A stretch of 64,000 nt of DNA from the NCBI RefSeq assembly GCF_021018805.1, contig NC_086254.1:22929300-22993299 (forward strand), given 5' to 3'. The DNA is from Prinia subflava. Its lineage: Eukaryota; Chordata; Aves; Passeriformes; Cisticolidae. The notes beneath the pieces are model-generated. The model worked only from the letters and a program-made list of their open reading frames with translations, searched no databases and was not told where the DNA came from. Below, piece after piece: positions 33,531-47,997 of this stretch; the stretch's first letter is position 1, and each line of letters begins with the position of its first letter. A program made the position numbers and the translations under genes.

Positions 33531-36500
33531 CCAGCTGAGAATGGGGCTGCTCGTGGGGCACCAGAGAGGAACTGCAGCAGCCCAGATTGCCTCTGTCCAT
33601 CCAGCTGCAGGAAGGAATGCCTGAACTGCAACAGGAATGGGACACCTCAATGGTTTTGTGATTTTGACATTCTACTTAGGAGCTGGAGCACTTTTCCACC
33701 AGGGCTTTGAAATCTGGGCCAGATGCCAGGTTAACTGCAGTATCCCAGCTCTTAAAATCTCAGCTTAGATTTCACATTTTTCCTCTGAGGAGTGCTGGTT
33801 TTGGGAGGAGCGATGAGGTCTGGCAGCTCACCTGCAGGGTGGGAGCTGGCACAGGGCACTCTGCTCCTGCCACCCCTGAGCAGCTGCACAGCGCTCTGGC
33901 CTCCCCAGCCCTGCTGCCTGGCCCAGACTTTGGGGCTCAGGCAGGTAAATGATTGTCTGTGCTCAGTTCTGGGCAGGGAGGGAGCTCCTGAGGACAGGAC
34001 CTGCCCTGGTCAGCTGGGACTCACTGGCAGCAGAGCACAGCAAGTCTCAGACTCCTCAAAAAGGAGGCTTTGCTGCTCTCCCACAGCCACAGGCAGTGAA
34101 CAAACCAGAGGAGTTTATCCCAAACAAACCAAAGTTTGCAGTACAGCACACAGAAGCTTCCCTTTCCTTTCCCTAGCAAACCAAGCTCAGACTTGATGAG
34201 GTTTCCCACTCTGGCCAAAGCAAGGTGTTTATACCATGGGTGTTCTCATTTTGTGCAGAACAATGGGAAGACCATCAGGACTGAAGTGCTGGATGTCCCT
34301 TCTCAACATGACGTGGACATTGCAGAGTGCCACAGAACAGCTTGTGAAAATTCCTACAGACTTCCCAACGAAAACAGAATTTACAAAGGATCTTCTTGCT
34401 CTCAAGCACTCCAGGCAAGAGTATGGCATTATTCAGAGAGGAAACATACCCACAAACCAGACAAAGGATACTGGCTTTAATCCTGCTCATGCTATAAACA
34501 CCCAGCGGGACTTCTGAGAGATCATTTAAATCTCATTTTTATTCAGTTTGCTATGGATTTCTGTGACAGCCAGTATCTGTTTGATTTGTCGCTAGTTTGT
34601 GTGTTGTTTGCCTTTAAAAAACAAGTGGCTGGCTCTGAAGCAATCCTGTGGAGGGAGTGAGAAATTGCTTCTGGCCTTGAGGAGCAATTGAGACTGCCCG
34701 GGACAGAAGCTTGCAGGGCAGAAGAAAGAAGATGCCAGACAAATGGAGAGAGACAGGCACAGCAAGGAGCTGCAAGCCCAGGCTCCAGCAGTGGGAGCCC
34801 TGAGAGGGACGACTGAGCAAGCACCAGGCTCAGAGGTGATGGAAGACAGCAGAGGAGCTGCTGCCCAGGCTTGGGCAGGGGAACTTGTTTCTTTTATTCA
34901 GAATAAGTTCTTTTATTTCTATCCTGTCTCAGCTAATTTGGAGTTCTCTTCATTGAAAAGGTTAAGCATTTTAATTTCTATTCTAACATGACTTGGCTTT
35001 TTTGGATTTGTTTTGTTCTGGCTAGTCTGGGTCACTTGGTTACAAGTTCAAAAAAGTTACCACATGTCAGAGAATAACTCAAGGGATTCATTGGTGCTGC
35101 AGTGGTGTCTGAGTTCTGCAGATGGAAGAGCCTGACTTCTCTGCCTCAGCCTCTGGCTGGCAGGAGTACAATCTCAGAATGATGCTCCTTCTAAGAAGTA
35201 TTTGTTTGCATCATGATAAAAGTCTTCACTTTTAATTTCTTTTCTCTGAAACTGTTGGTTTTTGGTGCTGGTTTCAATTACTGAGATGACATGAAAAAGC
35301 TGCAATGAATTTCTGACAGAGCTGGGTGGAAGTGAGGACGAGGGTCTGGGCTTTTCAAAGCCTTCCTCTGTTCTCCCTTGCTCTTGAAGCTGGCGGAGAG
35401 GCTCGCACTAAGCTGGCCTGGAGCATCCAGCTATGGCTGCCTTTTCTCCCTCAGTGACAGACCCACCATAATTTTACAATCCAGACCAAAAAATGCAGCA
35501 CTTGAAGAGCAGATCTCCAGCTGATGTTAACAAGTGACTGCAGGCACTGAGGAGAAGCAGCGCCTGTTCAGGGGGATGGAACCAAATCCTGGGAGATGAT
35601 TCAGCTCTCCTTTTGCAACTGCTGTGTCACAAAACATGTTCAGGCTCCCTGGTGGCCCTATGGGTTATTCCTTATACAATTTCTGGAACACTTTTCCTTG
35701 GTTCTACATTGCCATATAGAGATTTACCACGGCTTTCCTACAGGACACAGTCAGACACAGTCTAGTTTTCGCCACAGTTAAATAATGAAAGTAACTCCAA
35801 GTTCACATTACACCTACAAGAAAAGCCCATTGTGTTCCTCACTCATCTGATACATAAGTCTTGCTACAATGTTTTTCAGGTGCCTTTTTAAAGACTGACC
35901 ACTGTGAACCAGGATGCAATGAAGCACTATGAAATACCAGCAGGTCAGAGTCTGCACAGGGCTGCTTCACCAGCTGCCACAGTTGCTTGAAAATTGCTCA
36001 GTTTCCAAAAAAAAGTCCCATTTTTCTTGCAAAACACAGTGCACTCATTTCCTCCTGTAGCTTTCCATGGAATTGCTGTAAATGCTTAGCTTTATAAAGG
36101 TCTTTTTGCACCATAAGCAAGAATTAGGGTGAACTTGCTAGAGGAACCAGGGCTTGTCTTGCCAATCAGTATGAAGACAGCATCAAAAATCCTAGCTCCT
36201 CAAATCTGCAAATATTTTTGCAACACAAGAAGCAAAATCAGAATGGAACTTCCAAAGAAACACCCCGAGGAGAATTCAGCTGTATCCTTCCCTATCTTCA
36301 CAAGAATCTCATCATGGTGTTGACTACATTCCAGGTTTTTACAATACAAATGTCCTGAGCTGATGTTTAGAATATTTGACTCTTTACAGCAGCACTATTA
36401 AATGTAGCAGTGCCAACAAATATGGCAACTGTGCAGAGCAATAAGAAGGCCACTGTAATTTCAAAAGCACAGACAAAGCAGTTGTTCATGGTCAGTACCA

Positions 36501-37538
36501 ATCTCTCCACAGAAATACATTTCACTCCTTGCATTCTGATTAAAGATGTCTTGGATCCCTTATTCTTTTATTCAAGATGGAAGCAAAAATCAAACCCACC
36601 TTGACAGATTGAAAAATGAGCATTGGAGAAAATTCTAACAACTTCCATTTGTTCTTTTATTTTTCTCAAACTCCTTTAAATGTGGGAATGTTGAGACTGC
36701 CTGACAGGTGCTTTTGCCTGTTCCTCCCTCCTGTCTGAGTTCCCTGGGAGCCACCCACACACATCCTCCCTGCCAGCAGGTGTGTTAGAAAGGTGTGTCT
36801 GAGTCCTGCACTGCTGAATTCAGAACCGGCTCCGGAGATGGAAATCCCAGCAGAGCAGTGAGCAGCCCTTGCTGTCAGCGCAGCAATTAGGCTGTCAGGA
36901 TTCTGATGTCTAACACTTTTACACGATCATTAACTCTTTTTGTTCCTCCTTGCATAAAATCTAGATGTTACTGTGAACAGTATAACGCCATAGGAAAGTC
37001 TACTACCTCAGATACAATAATTTTAATTTCAGGTGGCATTGCTTTCCCCTGATTACAGGCTGTTGTTACCTGGTTCACCTTTCACTTCTGATTCAATATT
37101 CCATTTCCCCTGCAGTTTAACAGACAGACTCTCTAGGGTCCTCCTCATTAAACCTTTCAGAAAAACTGTTTTTTGGTTTACATTAGGGGAATAACAGACC
37201 AGGAGAAAACAAACAGACAGTATAAGGGGACAGCATACATTTGATATACATTTAACGTGCCACATCATAAATGGAGGTTACAGACCAGTCTTGGATCATG
37301 AGACATTTTATTAGGTACAAACAGGAAAATAATTTTCTGTCTCAAAAATGTTCCTGACATAAAGCACAACATCCAGCATCTGGTCTCTGTGTGGCCCACA
37401 TGGACAATCCATCTTTGGCTGGGAATTTCTGTGGCAGTGGCAGAGCCCTCCTGGCCGTGAGATTTCCCAGTGCTTCCAGAGCTCAGCTGGAGGGGTGTGT
37501 GTTCTCCACCAGCACATTGTGGAACAGGGCTCTGTAAA
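33531..37538. other. Non-coding stretch, no gene seen
   Basis: Open frames at 34136-34517 and 33792-34196 are not recognisable. AT-rich unique sequence dominates from 35200 to 36700. No strong repeat or RNA gene. Confidence 0.6.
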
Positions 37539-37552
37539 CACACACACACACA
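37539..37552. repeat. Short CA microsatellite
   Basis: Seven CA units. Too short to be strongly polymorphic. Confidence 0.8.
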
Positions 37553-39943
37553 CCAAACTGGGCACTTCAGACATCTCACCCACGTCCTGAGGTGGTCCCT
37601 CCTGACCACAGGACTGTCATAAGATGGAAGAGTCGTGGGACAGAGCCTGGCTCTGCCACCAGAATAAGGACACAGATCCTTCCCAGGACCCCTGAGCTTC
37701 AGCTCCTGGCGAGCTCAGGAAGGGCTCTGGCTCACAGCACGGTGCCATCTGAGGGAACACTGCCCACAGGGAGGGCAATGACAAAAAGGAGCCATCTGCT
37801 CTGCTAAGAAGTCTGAAGAGGAAACATTCATTTTTGCCTTACATAAAAACATCCCTAAATCTCAGACTTTGGCTTCCTTGTTGGTGTTTTGTTTTGTTTT
37901 TCCCCTAAATATCTGGACCAAAACGTCCATTCAGAGATGAAATCTCAGTTCTGCAGTTTCAGGTGATGCATGCACAGCCAGCCCGTGTGAGAGGAGTAGA
38001 ACAACAGGGCAGGAGCAGGAGCACCCTGTGTGCCTGCAAGGTCCCCAGCGCAGCAGGGCGTGGGGGGCCAGCAGTGCCCCCCTCCTGCAGGAGGGACACG
38101 ACCCACAGCCAGCTCCGGGGCAGCTCCCAGCCCAGGGGGCAGCAGGAACTTGCACTTGTGCTTCATCCATCCCAGCTGAGAAGAGGAATGAACGGATTGC
38201 ACAGCACAGGGAAGACAAACACCAAGAGCAAACATTCCCCCCTCGACTCTCTCCCTCTCTGTCAACTTACAGGTTCCATGAAATGCTTCAATCAGCATGT
38301 CACCAAAATAAACAGGCATTTAAGCTAGAGACTGATCCAACAGGATTTATAGCAGTAAGTATTCATTTCTACCCTTCTGTAACAGATCAGGACAATTCCT
38401 TTCATTCTGGAAATATTTTACATCAAAGTTGATCCCCAGCCAGAGTGAGAAAACATTGCTGCAGTAAAGTCAATTGAGCTGAACCACTGGACTGGTGGAA
38501 AATCTGGCCACAGCAAAGCTACAGCTGAACAAGAAGATTGTTTTTCTACACAAGCTATGAGAAGGCTGAGCTCACTATCTTCTCCTAATAGAAAGAAACA
38601 ATAGTTAAGGATCGTCTTGCAAAATGAAACACTCAGATTTATGAGCTATTCTGTGGAGGTGGAACAGACCTTCATGTCTGATCTCTGACCTTCACTTTCA
38701 CTGCCTTCATGAACATCATGAAGTGCTGCTTCTTCCTTAAAAAATTGTATATATTTATATAGCAGTTTATACTTGTAAGACAGTCATAGGCACACCTCTG
38801 CTCCAGCAGGCTGGGGAACAGATCTGGGTCCTGCCAACCAGCCCTTTTGTTCCTTGGAGCACTCTCCCAGTGCTCCTGAGTGGTGAGAATGTGATTCCTT
38901 CTTGTCTGCTCTACTTTCATCATTAATCTCTGGATATATTTACTGTTGACTCAGCCTTATATTTATCTTATTAAACATGGAGACCTATTTCTAAATTTAG
39001 ACTTTCCCTCAAGCTGTTTTTCTCCCTTAGAAACTCCTTTTTTCTTTTCAAATCCTGGCAAGGCCCCTCAATACTCTTCCCTCTGACTTCACGCTGAGAA
39101 TTTTCTGCTGCTGCATTGCAACCAAATTCATTGTTTGCACAAGGGCAATAGATGTGCATGTCCACAACCATAAGCTGCAGGTGATAACACTTCTTATTTC
39201 CACAGGTTCCTTGTCTGCTGCTGCCCTGGCGCTCTGGGCTGTGACCCCAGCAGTGAGGGATCCCTCCAGGCTGGGCAGTGTTTCTGTGCCATGGGGGTTC
39301 CACTGCAGCTCCACCTGAGTTTGGCTCAGACCCGCTGGGCACAGCTGCAAACACAGGAACTGACCCATGGCACCCTCTGGGATTGCCTGCCTGCTGGCAA
39401 GGCTGAATTTGCTGTAACTATTTCAGAGACAAGTGTTTCCTCATGGGAAGCGCTGGAGTTCTTGCTCCTCGGGCCTGATGCTGCTGTGGCACTGGAATAT
39501 AACATGACACAATTGGATTTTCCACAAATTTTGCTGGTGGGACAAACAATATTTGCACTTTCTAGGCTATTTCCCATGGCACACACCACCACGGATGCTG
39601 TAGGATGGAGCCTTTGGAAGGTGCTATGCTTCAGGAAGGGTGGAGCACACAGGACACCGGGGTACCAGCACGGGGCCAAATCCTGACTGCAGGAACTTTC
39701 ACTGAGACCAAACCTTGCCCAGGAAGATGAAATATCAGCACCTCAGGATTTGGCTGCAATTGTGTTCTGAGAAAAACAACATTCCAGGAGACTGAAGCTG
39801 GACATTTTGAACTTTGGGAGAGAGGTGCTGCAGTGTGGGTGCAGAACTGAATCCAGTGTCACTGCTGAGAGAGCTGCAGGAGGCTGCAAATTGGCACTTG
39901 GCTGCCCACTCCATCATCGCTCCCTGGCTCCTGGTTTATTCTT
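37553..39943. other. Non-coding stretch, no gene seen
   Basis: GC-richer parts (37960-38170, 39230-39700) carry open frames on both strands, none recognisable. No promoter-type CpG density. The remainder is unique AT-rich sequence. Confidence 0.6.
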
Positions 39944-40050
39944 TGTCTTAGTTTGAAGGCAAGACCTTCCACCTCTGTGCCAGGACTGAACCAGGGGTTG
40001 CCATACCCGAAATGAAGGAACCCTCCATTCCTGCTGTCTCCATTGAGAAA
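39944..40050 (+). mobile_element. Possible decayed LTR fragment
   Basis: TGTCTTAGTTTGAAGGCAAG at 39944-39963 begins with TG and resembles the start of songbird endogenous retrovirus LTRs as I remember them ('TGTCTTGGTTTGGAAAGACAGG..CCTGAAATGGA'); CCCGAAATGAAGGAACCCTCC about 60 bases on fits that pattern. No matching 3' LTR end, primer site or internal retroviral sequence is visible. This is a weak call. Confidence 0.3.
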
Positions 40051-43000
40051 GGAACCAACAACCCTAACCAGGAATGTTAAAAACTGTGATCACCATTAAA
40101 TTTAAATAAGATGTCTTATAGCACAATCTCAAGCATCAGTCCATCCTTGTTTAAACCAGCTGTAGGTAAACAATAGGAGCATTTGGTGGGGAGATGCAAA
40201 AAAGGAAAAAAAAAAACCAAAACGAAAAAGCTAAAACTGAAGAGGTTTTTTTTAAACAGCAGTTTATAAGCACAAATTCTAATTAATAAGAACCACAGAA
40301 AGCCTGAAGGAAAGGGCAAGGCAAATTCAACTGCTCCCAATAGAATCAGAAAAAATCCATAGAATGCAGAGCGTCAGGTCTGGCTTTTGATTACATTTGC
40401 TGTTCTTGTTGTTTGCATCAGCTTATTTTTAATTGCTGGTTGCTGTGTTACTGCAGCTTCAACGTGATTTCCCACAAACCAGGATTTCACCTAAAAGGTT
40501 TTTTAGCCAGGTGTAGGAGAAGGAATTCTATTACAGGAGACAGGAAGGGAACTACACAATTTTAAGGAAATATGCTTTTAACAATTAAAGACAAATTAAG
40601 TATAACTTGTGTGTATGTAAACAAGATGTTAAATAAAATAAACTGTCTGAACCTATGTGTATAATAAGAAAGGCAGAGATCAGGGTTTTAGAGTGTTGGG
40701 AACTGTAGATATACATGATACAGATACACATGTATGTATATAGGCCAAATGTATTAAAGTACATACATGATGACTCTTCAGAAACCTTTACTTCTTATTC
40801 TTTTGTACTGAAATATAGATAAATGAGAACAGAATATTGAGAGTATTGCTTTGAATCCCAGGTGCTTGTGATGGCTTTCAATACCAGCCTAAAGACAGTA
40901 AACCAAAAAATTCTCCATTGCATCAGAATGTCTGCTTATATTCTCTCCATTATTACAGCTGAATTTTCAGGAGTGACAGGAATTACAGCAGCAATTGTCA
41001 AAAAGGTAAAAACAATACTCAGATTCCAGGCAGTTACAAGAATGATGCAAACCCAGGAAACCACTTTTGTTCAGCTTCTAGTTTTGATCTATTTACCCTT
41101 TGATTTTTAAAATCCACCCCCTCACCCTTCCAAGTTTTGCATCCCGTTTCATATTGCCAGCCCCTCAGGAGACTTTTTCATCCCATTTCCTATTGTTGGC
41201 CCCCCAGGAAATGCTGAGTGAGGGCAATATTATTCTGCAGGTGCTTATTGACACCTCTGTCTGCTTCTGAATCTCCAAATCAATGCCAGCTCTGCATTTT
41301 CCCAGAGAATCAGTCCTGCTGTACCCCATCACATGCTCCACTTCCCACAGCTTTCTGCCCTTTGGCTCCATTAACCCTCTCCACAGAAAGTGTTGATGAG
41401 CATGAACATAAAAAGTGACCCCAGAAAATCTCAGGAGTAGGGAAGGGGAGAAGTGACCTTGCCCTGGATTCTGTTTTCCCCTTCTCTTTTCGTAAGAAAG
41501 TTCCCTGCTGGGATATTCCTGAAGGAATGCCTGCCTCTCACTAAGCTGAGAGTTTACCCCCAGGTAGGTCTGATCTATTGCAGAGGGCAAAAGCTTCTAA
41601 CATGGCAAGCCCTGACTAGGTCCAGGCTCTCACAAAACAAGGCAGTAAATCATCAGCATTTACAGCAGGGCTGTCATTCCCTGGGCAAGGACGCCATGGA
41701 TTACAAACCGCCCTGCTGGAATCACAAAAAATAAAAAAATTTATATCCCAGAGACTGAACTAACACAGCAACCTCAGAAATGTCAATATCACTGTTTCTA
41801 TCAACATAAATAAGAAATGCTTACAAGAACAAAAGTTAAATAAGCGATGTTAAAAATAATTGAATTGACTAAAGAATGCAGCCAGATGAGGAATGAAGAC
41901 ACAGCACACATGACTCAAAGCTGATGGAAACAAATTAGTCAAACGAATATTTGTCAGTGGTATTCACCCAGCTCTTGGCCAGATACCTCAGGATTTTGTT
42001 TGGCAATATTTTAGTGTTTCTCCAAACGTGATCCCTCAGAAGTGCCCCGCTGATTCCTGGACATGAACTGCTCCTGCAGCTCAGGCTCCTCCCTGCACAA
42101 GATCTGTCCAACATGGGATGAGCACAGCAGGGGCACATTTGCCCCTGCCAAGATGATGCACACTGTGCCCATCTCCAGCCATTCTCACGAACCATTAGCA
42201 AACTCCTTGGTCACACACACAGCCAGTGAGGGGTAGGTTGGCCTCTCCCACCACATAAATGTAGAAACCAACAGAAACCCTCATGTTTCCTATAAGAAAT
42301 CCCACCTTCATGAAAGAAAGGCAATACTTAGAGTCAGTTTTTAAACTCCAGTCACAGAAGGTAAAGAGCAAAACCCCATCATTGCCATCACTGAAATATC
42401 TGAAGGCTTTGAACCCAACCAAAATCTGATGAACCAGGCCCTTCATCTGGGATAGGGGCTGGATCCCCATATTTCATCCCTGCCTTGGCTACACCACTGT
42501 GGGGCAAGAGCAAGTCTTGACACACGTCTCATTCCCGTGGCTGCTTTGCTCTCCCTGCTGCCAGCAGGTCCAGGCATGGGTTGTTGCTTTGTGTACAAAG
42601 GGTGGTATTGATGGAAACAAACAGTTGAGGCTTGTGGGACAAGTTCTTCAGGTGGCTTATGAGAAGGTGCTTGGGATTTTCCCTGTTCCTCTTCCTCCTC
42701 ATTGTCAGAAGTGACTCCCGGTCTCCTCAGCAGGTCCTCTAAGGAGAATTTGGCCTCTAATGTTTTTGTTTCACACTCTGATTCCAATTATAGCTGTAGT
42801 CCCACCCAACTTGAGTATTTTTGTGTTTTAAAATAGTTATGGGCTAAATTAATTTCTGGTTTAAATCAGTGTACACGCATTGGGATAAATTTGGTTCACT
42901 GAAATAATGATGGCAAAGCAACTGAGCCACATGATTTTCTATGCTAAATACAAAGGCTGGATCTAACTGTTTCTCCCAATCCTTCTTTCTAGACATGTGA

Positions 43001-44535
43001 AAGTAAGGAAATAAACAAAAGACCTGTTGGGAAGAAGAAATAGAGCTCTATCAGAGATGTCACATGCTGACTGCCAAGTGATTTTCATAGTCCTCATATC
43101 TGTTTTTTCTATTTGAAATACATGTAGAGCACGGTTGTCTCTGCCTTGATCCCCAGCAGATTATGTTAAATTATCCATATTTCTAATAAGCAATATAAAT
43201 AATTAGGCAACAGTACATGACAAGAAAATTACATTTTGAGCTACTGCTGGTGTGTCTTTGGTAGTGTTGGCAGAAGAACGTTGTTGTGAAATGGAAACGA
43301 AGCTGGAAAGGCCCAGTGAGGAGCACTGGAGGGAGCAGAGCACGCTCAGTGCCAGGGGTGGTGCTGCCAGTGTGGATTGCCTGGGGCTCACCCCAAAGCC
43401 CTGCCAGCCCCAGCAGAGCCCAGCAGAGCTGCCCTGCAGGCACGGGGACAGCAGGGACAGACCCTGCCATAGAGCAGGACACAGCCACTCCTGTCACTGG
43501 CACTGGGCTGGTGGCTGTGAGGTGGGACTCAGCCCTGCAGGCTGCAGAGAGCAGTGGATGTGGGACAGGAGAGAGAGGTGTGTCCCTGTGGGCAGGAACT
43601 GCTCCTGCTTCCCCAGAGTGCTGCAGCCGTGCCCTGCAGGGCATCCTGCCTGCACTGGGGCTGCTGCAGTGGGCACTGACACAGGCACTGCCTGCCACAG
43701 AGAGCTCAACACTCAGCAGAGTGCACGAAATCTGAGAGAGAGGCAGAGCAAGCCTTTGTTTCAGAAAGTTCTGTTCTGTTTTAAGCCACAAGGCCACATT
43801 GTAAATAAATAATGAGGACAAGCCAAGACCATCATTACATGAGTAAAAGTGTATAGAACTGGGTCTTTCTACTCATGACCTTGCATAACACCAACACCAC
43901 CCCAAAAAACCCCTAACTAACCAAACAAACATAAAGAAGAAATCAAAATCTACATGAAAAGTCATAACAAATACAAGATCAAACACTGCAGCTGCCAATC
44001 AGCAGGGCATGGACAATTACCCACTGCATGGCAGTCCTGCTTCCAATCACCAGCAGCCCTATGAATGTTGGCTGCAGCGTTCCTCCACTCCCCAAACTGT
44101 CAGGAATGCTGGTGCTCCAAACATGTCGGTTTGTGGTCACCAGATGGTCCCAGCCTTTGCTGCCCCCAGGGATGCAGAACAGAGGGTGTCTGTGAGGTGC
44201 AACATGGCATTTTGTGCTTTCCTCTGCTAGGAAAACGTCTCTCTGAGGCTTTCAAAAGAGCAGGAAAGGCTTCATTCATCTTTTCTCTGCACTGGAGTGA
44301 AAAACAGGCCAGAGAGATCAGCCAGGGCCTGCCACAGAGGGGAGGATGCTCCGTCCTGGCTCCTCAGGTGAGCAGCAGCAACAACACTGGCCTGGGGCAG
44401 GGACAGGGCTGTGTCATTGCTGTTGTCACAGGGCATATTTACATGGCTCAGACAATCACATCATGCTGACCAACTGTTTCAGTGGTTTTTGGGGAAAAAC
44501 AAAAGCAAACCCTCCCCCGTGGAAGTGTGGGGGGG
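40051..44535. other. Non-coding stretch, one odd open frame
   Basis: No gene supported. An A-rich run lies at 40200-40230. On the minus strand, 42787 to 42443 is open for about 115 codons from stop to stop and encodes an acidic stretch (DNEEEEEQGK), but has no ATG near its start, no good splice signals and no known match. GC-rich sequence at 43300-43720 shows long overlapping frames on both strands, typical of stop-poor composition. Confidence 0.55.
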
Positions 44536-44590
44536 AACTAGCTGACACTTAAGGTCTCTTCCAACCCAAACAATTCTGCTTCCATGGAAT
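44536..44590 (+). mobile_element. CR1 LINE 3' end
   Basis: CTTAAGGTCTCTTCCAACCC followed by AAACAATTCTGCTTCCATGGAAT is the typical CR1 3' terminus ('AAGGTCCCTTCCAACCCAAACCATTCTATGATTCTATG'), with the octamer tail decayed. Orientation is plus. Only the last 50 or so bases are recognisable, consistent with strong 5' truncation. Confidence 0.75.
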
Positions 44591-47500
44591 TTCCCCATGG
44601 TAAGGGAAAAAACAGCTCAGGAGCTGCAGTCCTGCCTGCAGCTAAGTATTTCACAAGCAAGCCCCTCTGACAGACACCTTCAGGCATCCAGAACTTGCCA
44701 GGTTGGTATTTTTTATGTTCCAAATAATCTCTTCCGCTGAATGTGCAAAAATGTATTCATCCCACAGGGATTAAATAAGGCAGCAAAGACTTCAGGGGAA
44801 CAGAGTCATTCCCTTTTCGTCATTATCAGTTTCAAGACAGACCAAATAGACCAAGAATAAATTAGCATGGAGGAGAGGAGTTCATAACACCTACTGTAAG
44901 CCCATGGCTGCACTGGAAAAAAAGTTGTGGTGTTGTTTAGGAAGGGCAGAGGCAGCCACTGCCTCACCAAACCACATGGATACCTCAGCCTCTGCTGGCA
45001 AGTTCTGGCTCCTGAGGCAATGGGAGCAGGGCTCAGGGGACAGTTCATAAAATCATCCAGCAAAGTGGAAAAGCTTTCCCATTTACCATCCTACTGAGAG
45101 AGGGTGCAGAGCCAAGCTCATTCCAGGTGCTTGCCAATCATTTCCCATTACTATACCACTGTATTCTCTGGCAGATGTTTTACTTTGCTTTGCCCCCACC
45201 CCTTCCCACCTCCAACAAATTTCCTCTTTTTCACAGAGAACACAGTATCACGGGTTTCCAAGAACTAATGATTTATGCTAAACAAACAAGAGCATGTCAC
45301 TGAAAATCTTATCAAAGGGCTGGAAAATGCCATGCACATGTCAGATTGTTGCAGAGATCTGCTCGAACGCGCTGGGCTTTTGGCATCACGGGTGACCTTG
45401 GGCAGAAGGCACACGTGGCTGTCAGACTGCAGCACTGGTGTGTGACACACTCCTCTGGAACACGCTGTGAGCCCTGACTTTTGGCACACTGCTCACCTGA
45501 GTAGCCCTTGCCCAGTTTAAGGAGTGGCTGAGGGAGTGCACCTCATTCTGTTACAGCCAACTGATTACTAAATCTTATTTCCCAAACCAAACAAAAACAA
45601 ATGTTTCATTTTCAAATCATTACCACAGTGTCATGGCTTTCAAACAAATTTCACTGAGCTTTTACTCTGATCATTGTGATTAATGCTACGGACCTTGGCA
45701 ATCGGCCTGAAGCTGAGCAGAAGGAGAATCTAATCTAAGCCTCGGATCAAGATCCTCACAGGCTTCAGTGATGTTTCACCACCCTCAGATGTATGTGAGG
45801 TTTAAATCTCCTCCATGCTCTCTATGAACAACACGCAGATTGACACTGTGTTCCACAGCTTCTACTTTCAGTTCACTTTTGGAAGGCAAGACATTTGTCA
45901 GATGCCTTCATAAAGTCACTGTCAGTTTGAGGGTTTGTTTTTCATTTAATCTGAGTCTGTGGTGAGGTTCAGGCAAAACAAGTCTAATGAATCCACAGCT
46001 TCCTCTGGTACTATCGACCACTTGTCAGCACACAGCACTCACAAATGTCATTTATTTACCTAGGAGGTGGCCTCCAGAGGGTTACATCAACACATGTTGT
46101 GCACACACGTAGCTAGATTATGGTGAACCTACGTCTCTTGGTTATCTCTGGTGGAAGCTGACTCCTGGTGTCACAAGCTGACACTGCCCCTCTCTAGTAC
46201 AAGGTTCCTGTGTTGATACTGATGATTTCAGATTTTATCCCACATAAATGTTTAGATTCTGAACAGATGTGGCCTTGAGATTTACAATTTACATCAAAAA
46301 ATACAAATTTGAAAGGTTTCTCTATTGGTTTTCCGTAGCTTTTCAGGTTTTCATAATGAATCCTTAAGACCACTATACGAAAATACAGCCACATAAACAG
46401 CTGGAAGCCAGTATTAGCTTCACAAATTAAGTAAACAGAAATATTTGTAATCACATGTGAGCAGTCTTGAAAAGCCAGCTCAGATCATCTGCTTATCTCA
46501 TGGATCAGTCTCTCTTGGATAGCGAAATCAACACTTTACAAACTCAGTTAGCAAACCTACCAAGGACCTACCAAACAAAACCCCAGCTAAAAGGTTTTTA
46601 ATGTGACAGGAATAGCAATCCATTTAAGTTGCTTGCCTTTCCTGGCGGAGGCAGTTTTACCTTCTTCCACCTTGCTTTGAGATTTTGGGTTCCATCCCCA
46701 GGATTTCTAGACTGTTTTCCTCAAACCCTTGCTTTATGTCTAACATATTCCTGTTAAACGGCGCTGGGAGCTTCCAGCCAGTCCTGAAGTACTTGCAAAT
46801 GAGCTTTTGCCACTGAGTCTCCAAGCCCAAAGATACCCATCTCTGAGCCTTATGGAAGCAATTCCCATTTTGTTAATTTGTAGCATCTGAAGCATTTGTA
46901 TTTTCCCAGGCTGGGCAGTGCGGCTCTGTGCTGCCCTTGGCTGACGGGGTGAGTGCACACAGCATTCCCTGGAGCTGACCAGATCCTGAAGGGGCAGTCC
47001 ACACTCCCCAGGACACTTCTGGTGGCTCTCACATTTCCCACCCACAGGATGGAGAATAACCTGGCAAACAGACTGATTTCTGTCAGTCTCCAGTCCTGTT
47101 ATCTCCCAGAGCCTGTAAATGAGCATCCACTGCAGAGGCACAGTGCTGCCCTGCCAGACCGAACAGCTGAGCGTCACTCAGAGCTGGAGGGTGCAGAATT
47201 CAGCCACCAACCCCGCGTAGCTGCCAGCTGAGGGAGTGACCAGGGCTTGACTCCGTGCTCTGACACGGATTAACACACACAAACAGCAGGGCACAGCCTG
47301 AGTGCCCTGTCAGCTGCAGCTGCCTCCGTGTCCCAGCCCTGCTGGAGCACTGGAGGAGTGTGGGCACCTCCCACCCACCCTGGGCACAGCCCGGGCTGTG
47401 AGACACCACAGGGACATGCACAGAGGAACCTCTGCTCCATGTTTCTATGCATTTCTACAGGGCAGAGGGACATACTGCAGCACCTGACCTGCTACAGAAA

Positions 47501-47997
47501 ATCAGTCTCTGATTTCTTTGAGCTCATCGAATACATCTACTTCAGAAAATATTTTGAAAAGTATTTCTAGAACTGTGTGAACAAAAAAATCTAACAAAAT
47601 GCCTGGCAATTTTTTTAACTGTTAAATATGTTTTTCATTGCTCACTGAATATCTGACTTCAGATGCCAATATTGATTGATATTATGTATTATATACAACA
47701 GTGAGGGGTCCTAAATCAGATCTGGTCTGGTTAGGGATATAAAATAAAAATAAACACATCACTATGAATTTCTCCTTTCAAATACTTCAGTCCTCTTCTC
47801 AGTTTTCTCTGAATTCTCTGATTTTTTTCAATCTAGAGCTAGACTCAGAAGGCTGATTTTATAGTACAGAAACCTTTAGCCTCTAGAAAGGGAAATGAGC
47901 CCATTTGTCTCATTCTGGCCCCAAAAGAGCTGTTCAATTAAGATTGCCATTTAGGCAATAACTGCCTGTTGGATTAAATCTGATAAGCTACATACAT
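44591..47997. other. Non-coding stretch, no gene seen
   Basis: GTGACCTTGGGCAGAAGG at 45391-45408 weakly recalls a MIR-type block, but nothing around it confirms this. The remainder is unique sequence without recognisable exons. Confidence 0.6.

Noticed and set aside
43183..43821. 212-codon minus-strand and 186-codon plus-strand frames
   Set aside because: Long frames on both strands at once in GC-rich, stop-poor DNA. The peptides are rich in A, P, S and C without motifs, and no family is recognised.
45355..45410. MIR-like block GTGACCTTGGGCAGAAGG
   Set aside because: The single matching block lacks convincing flanking SINE sequence.
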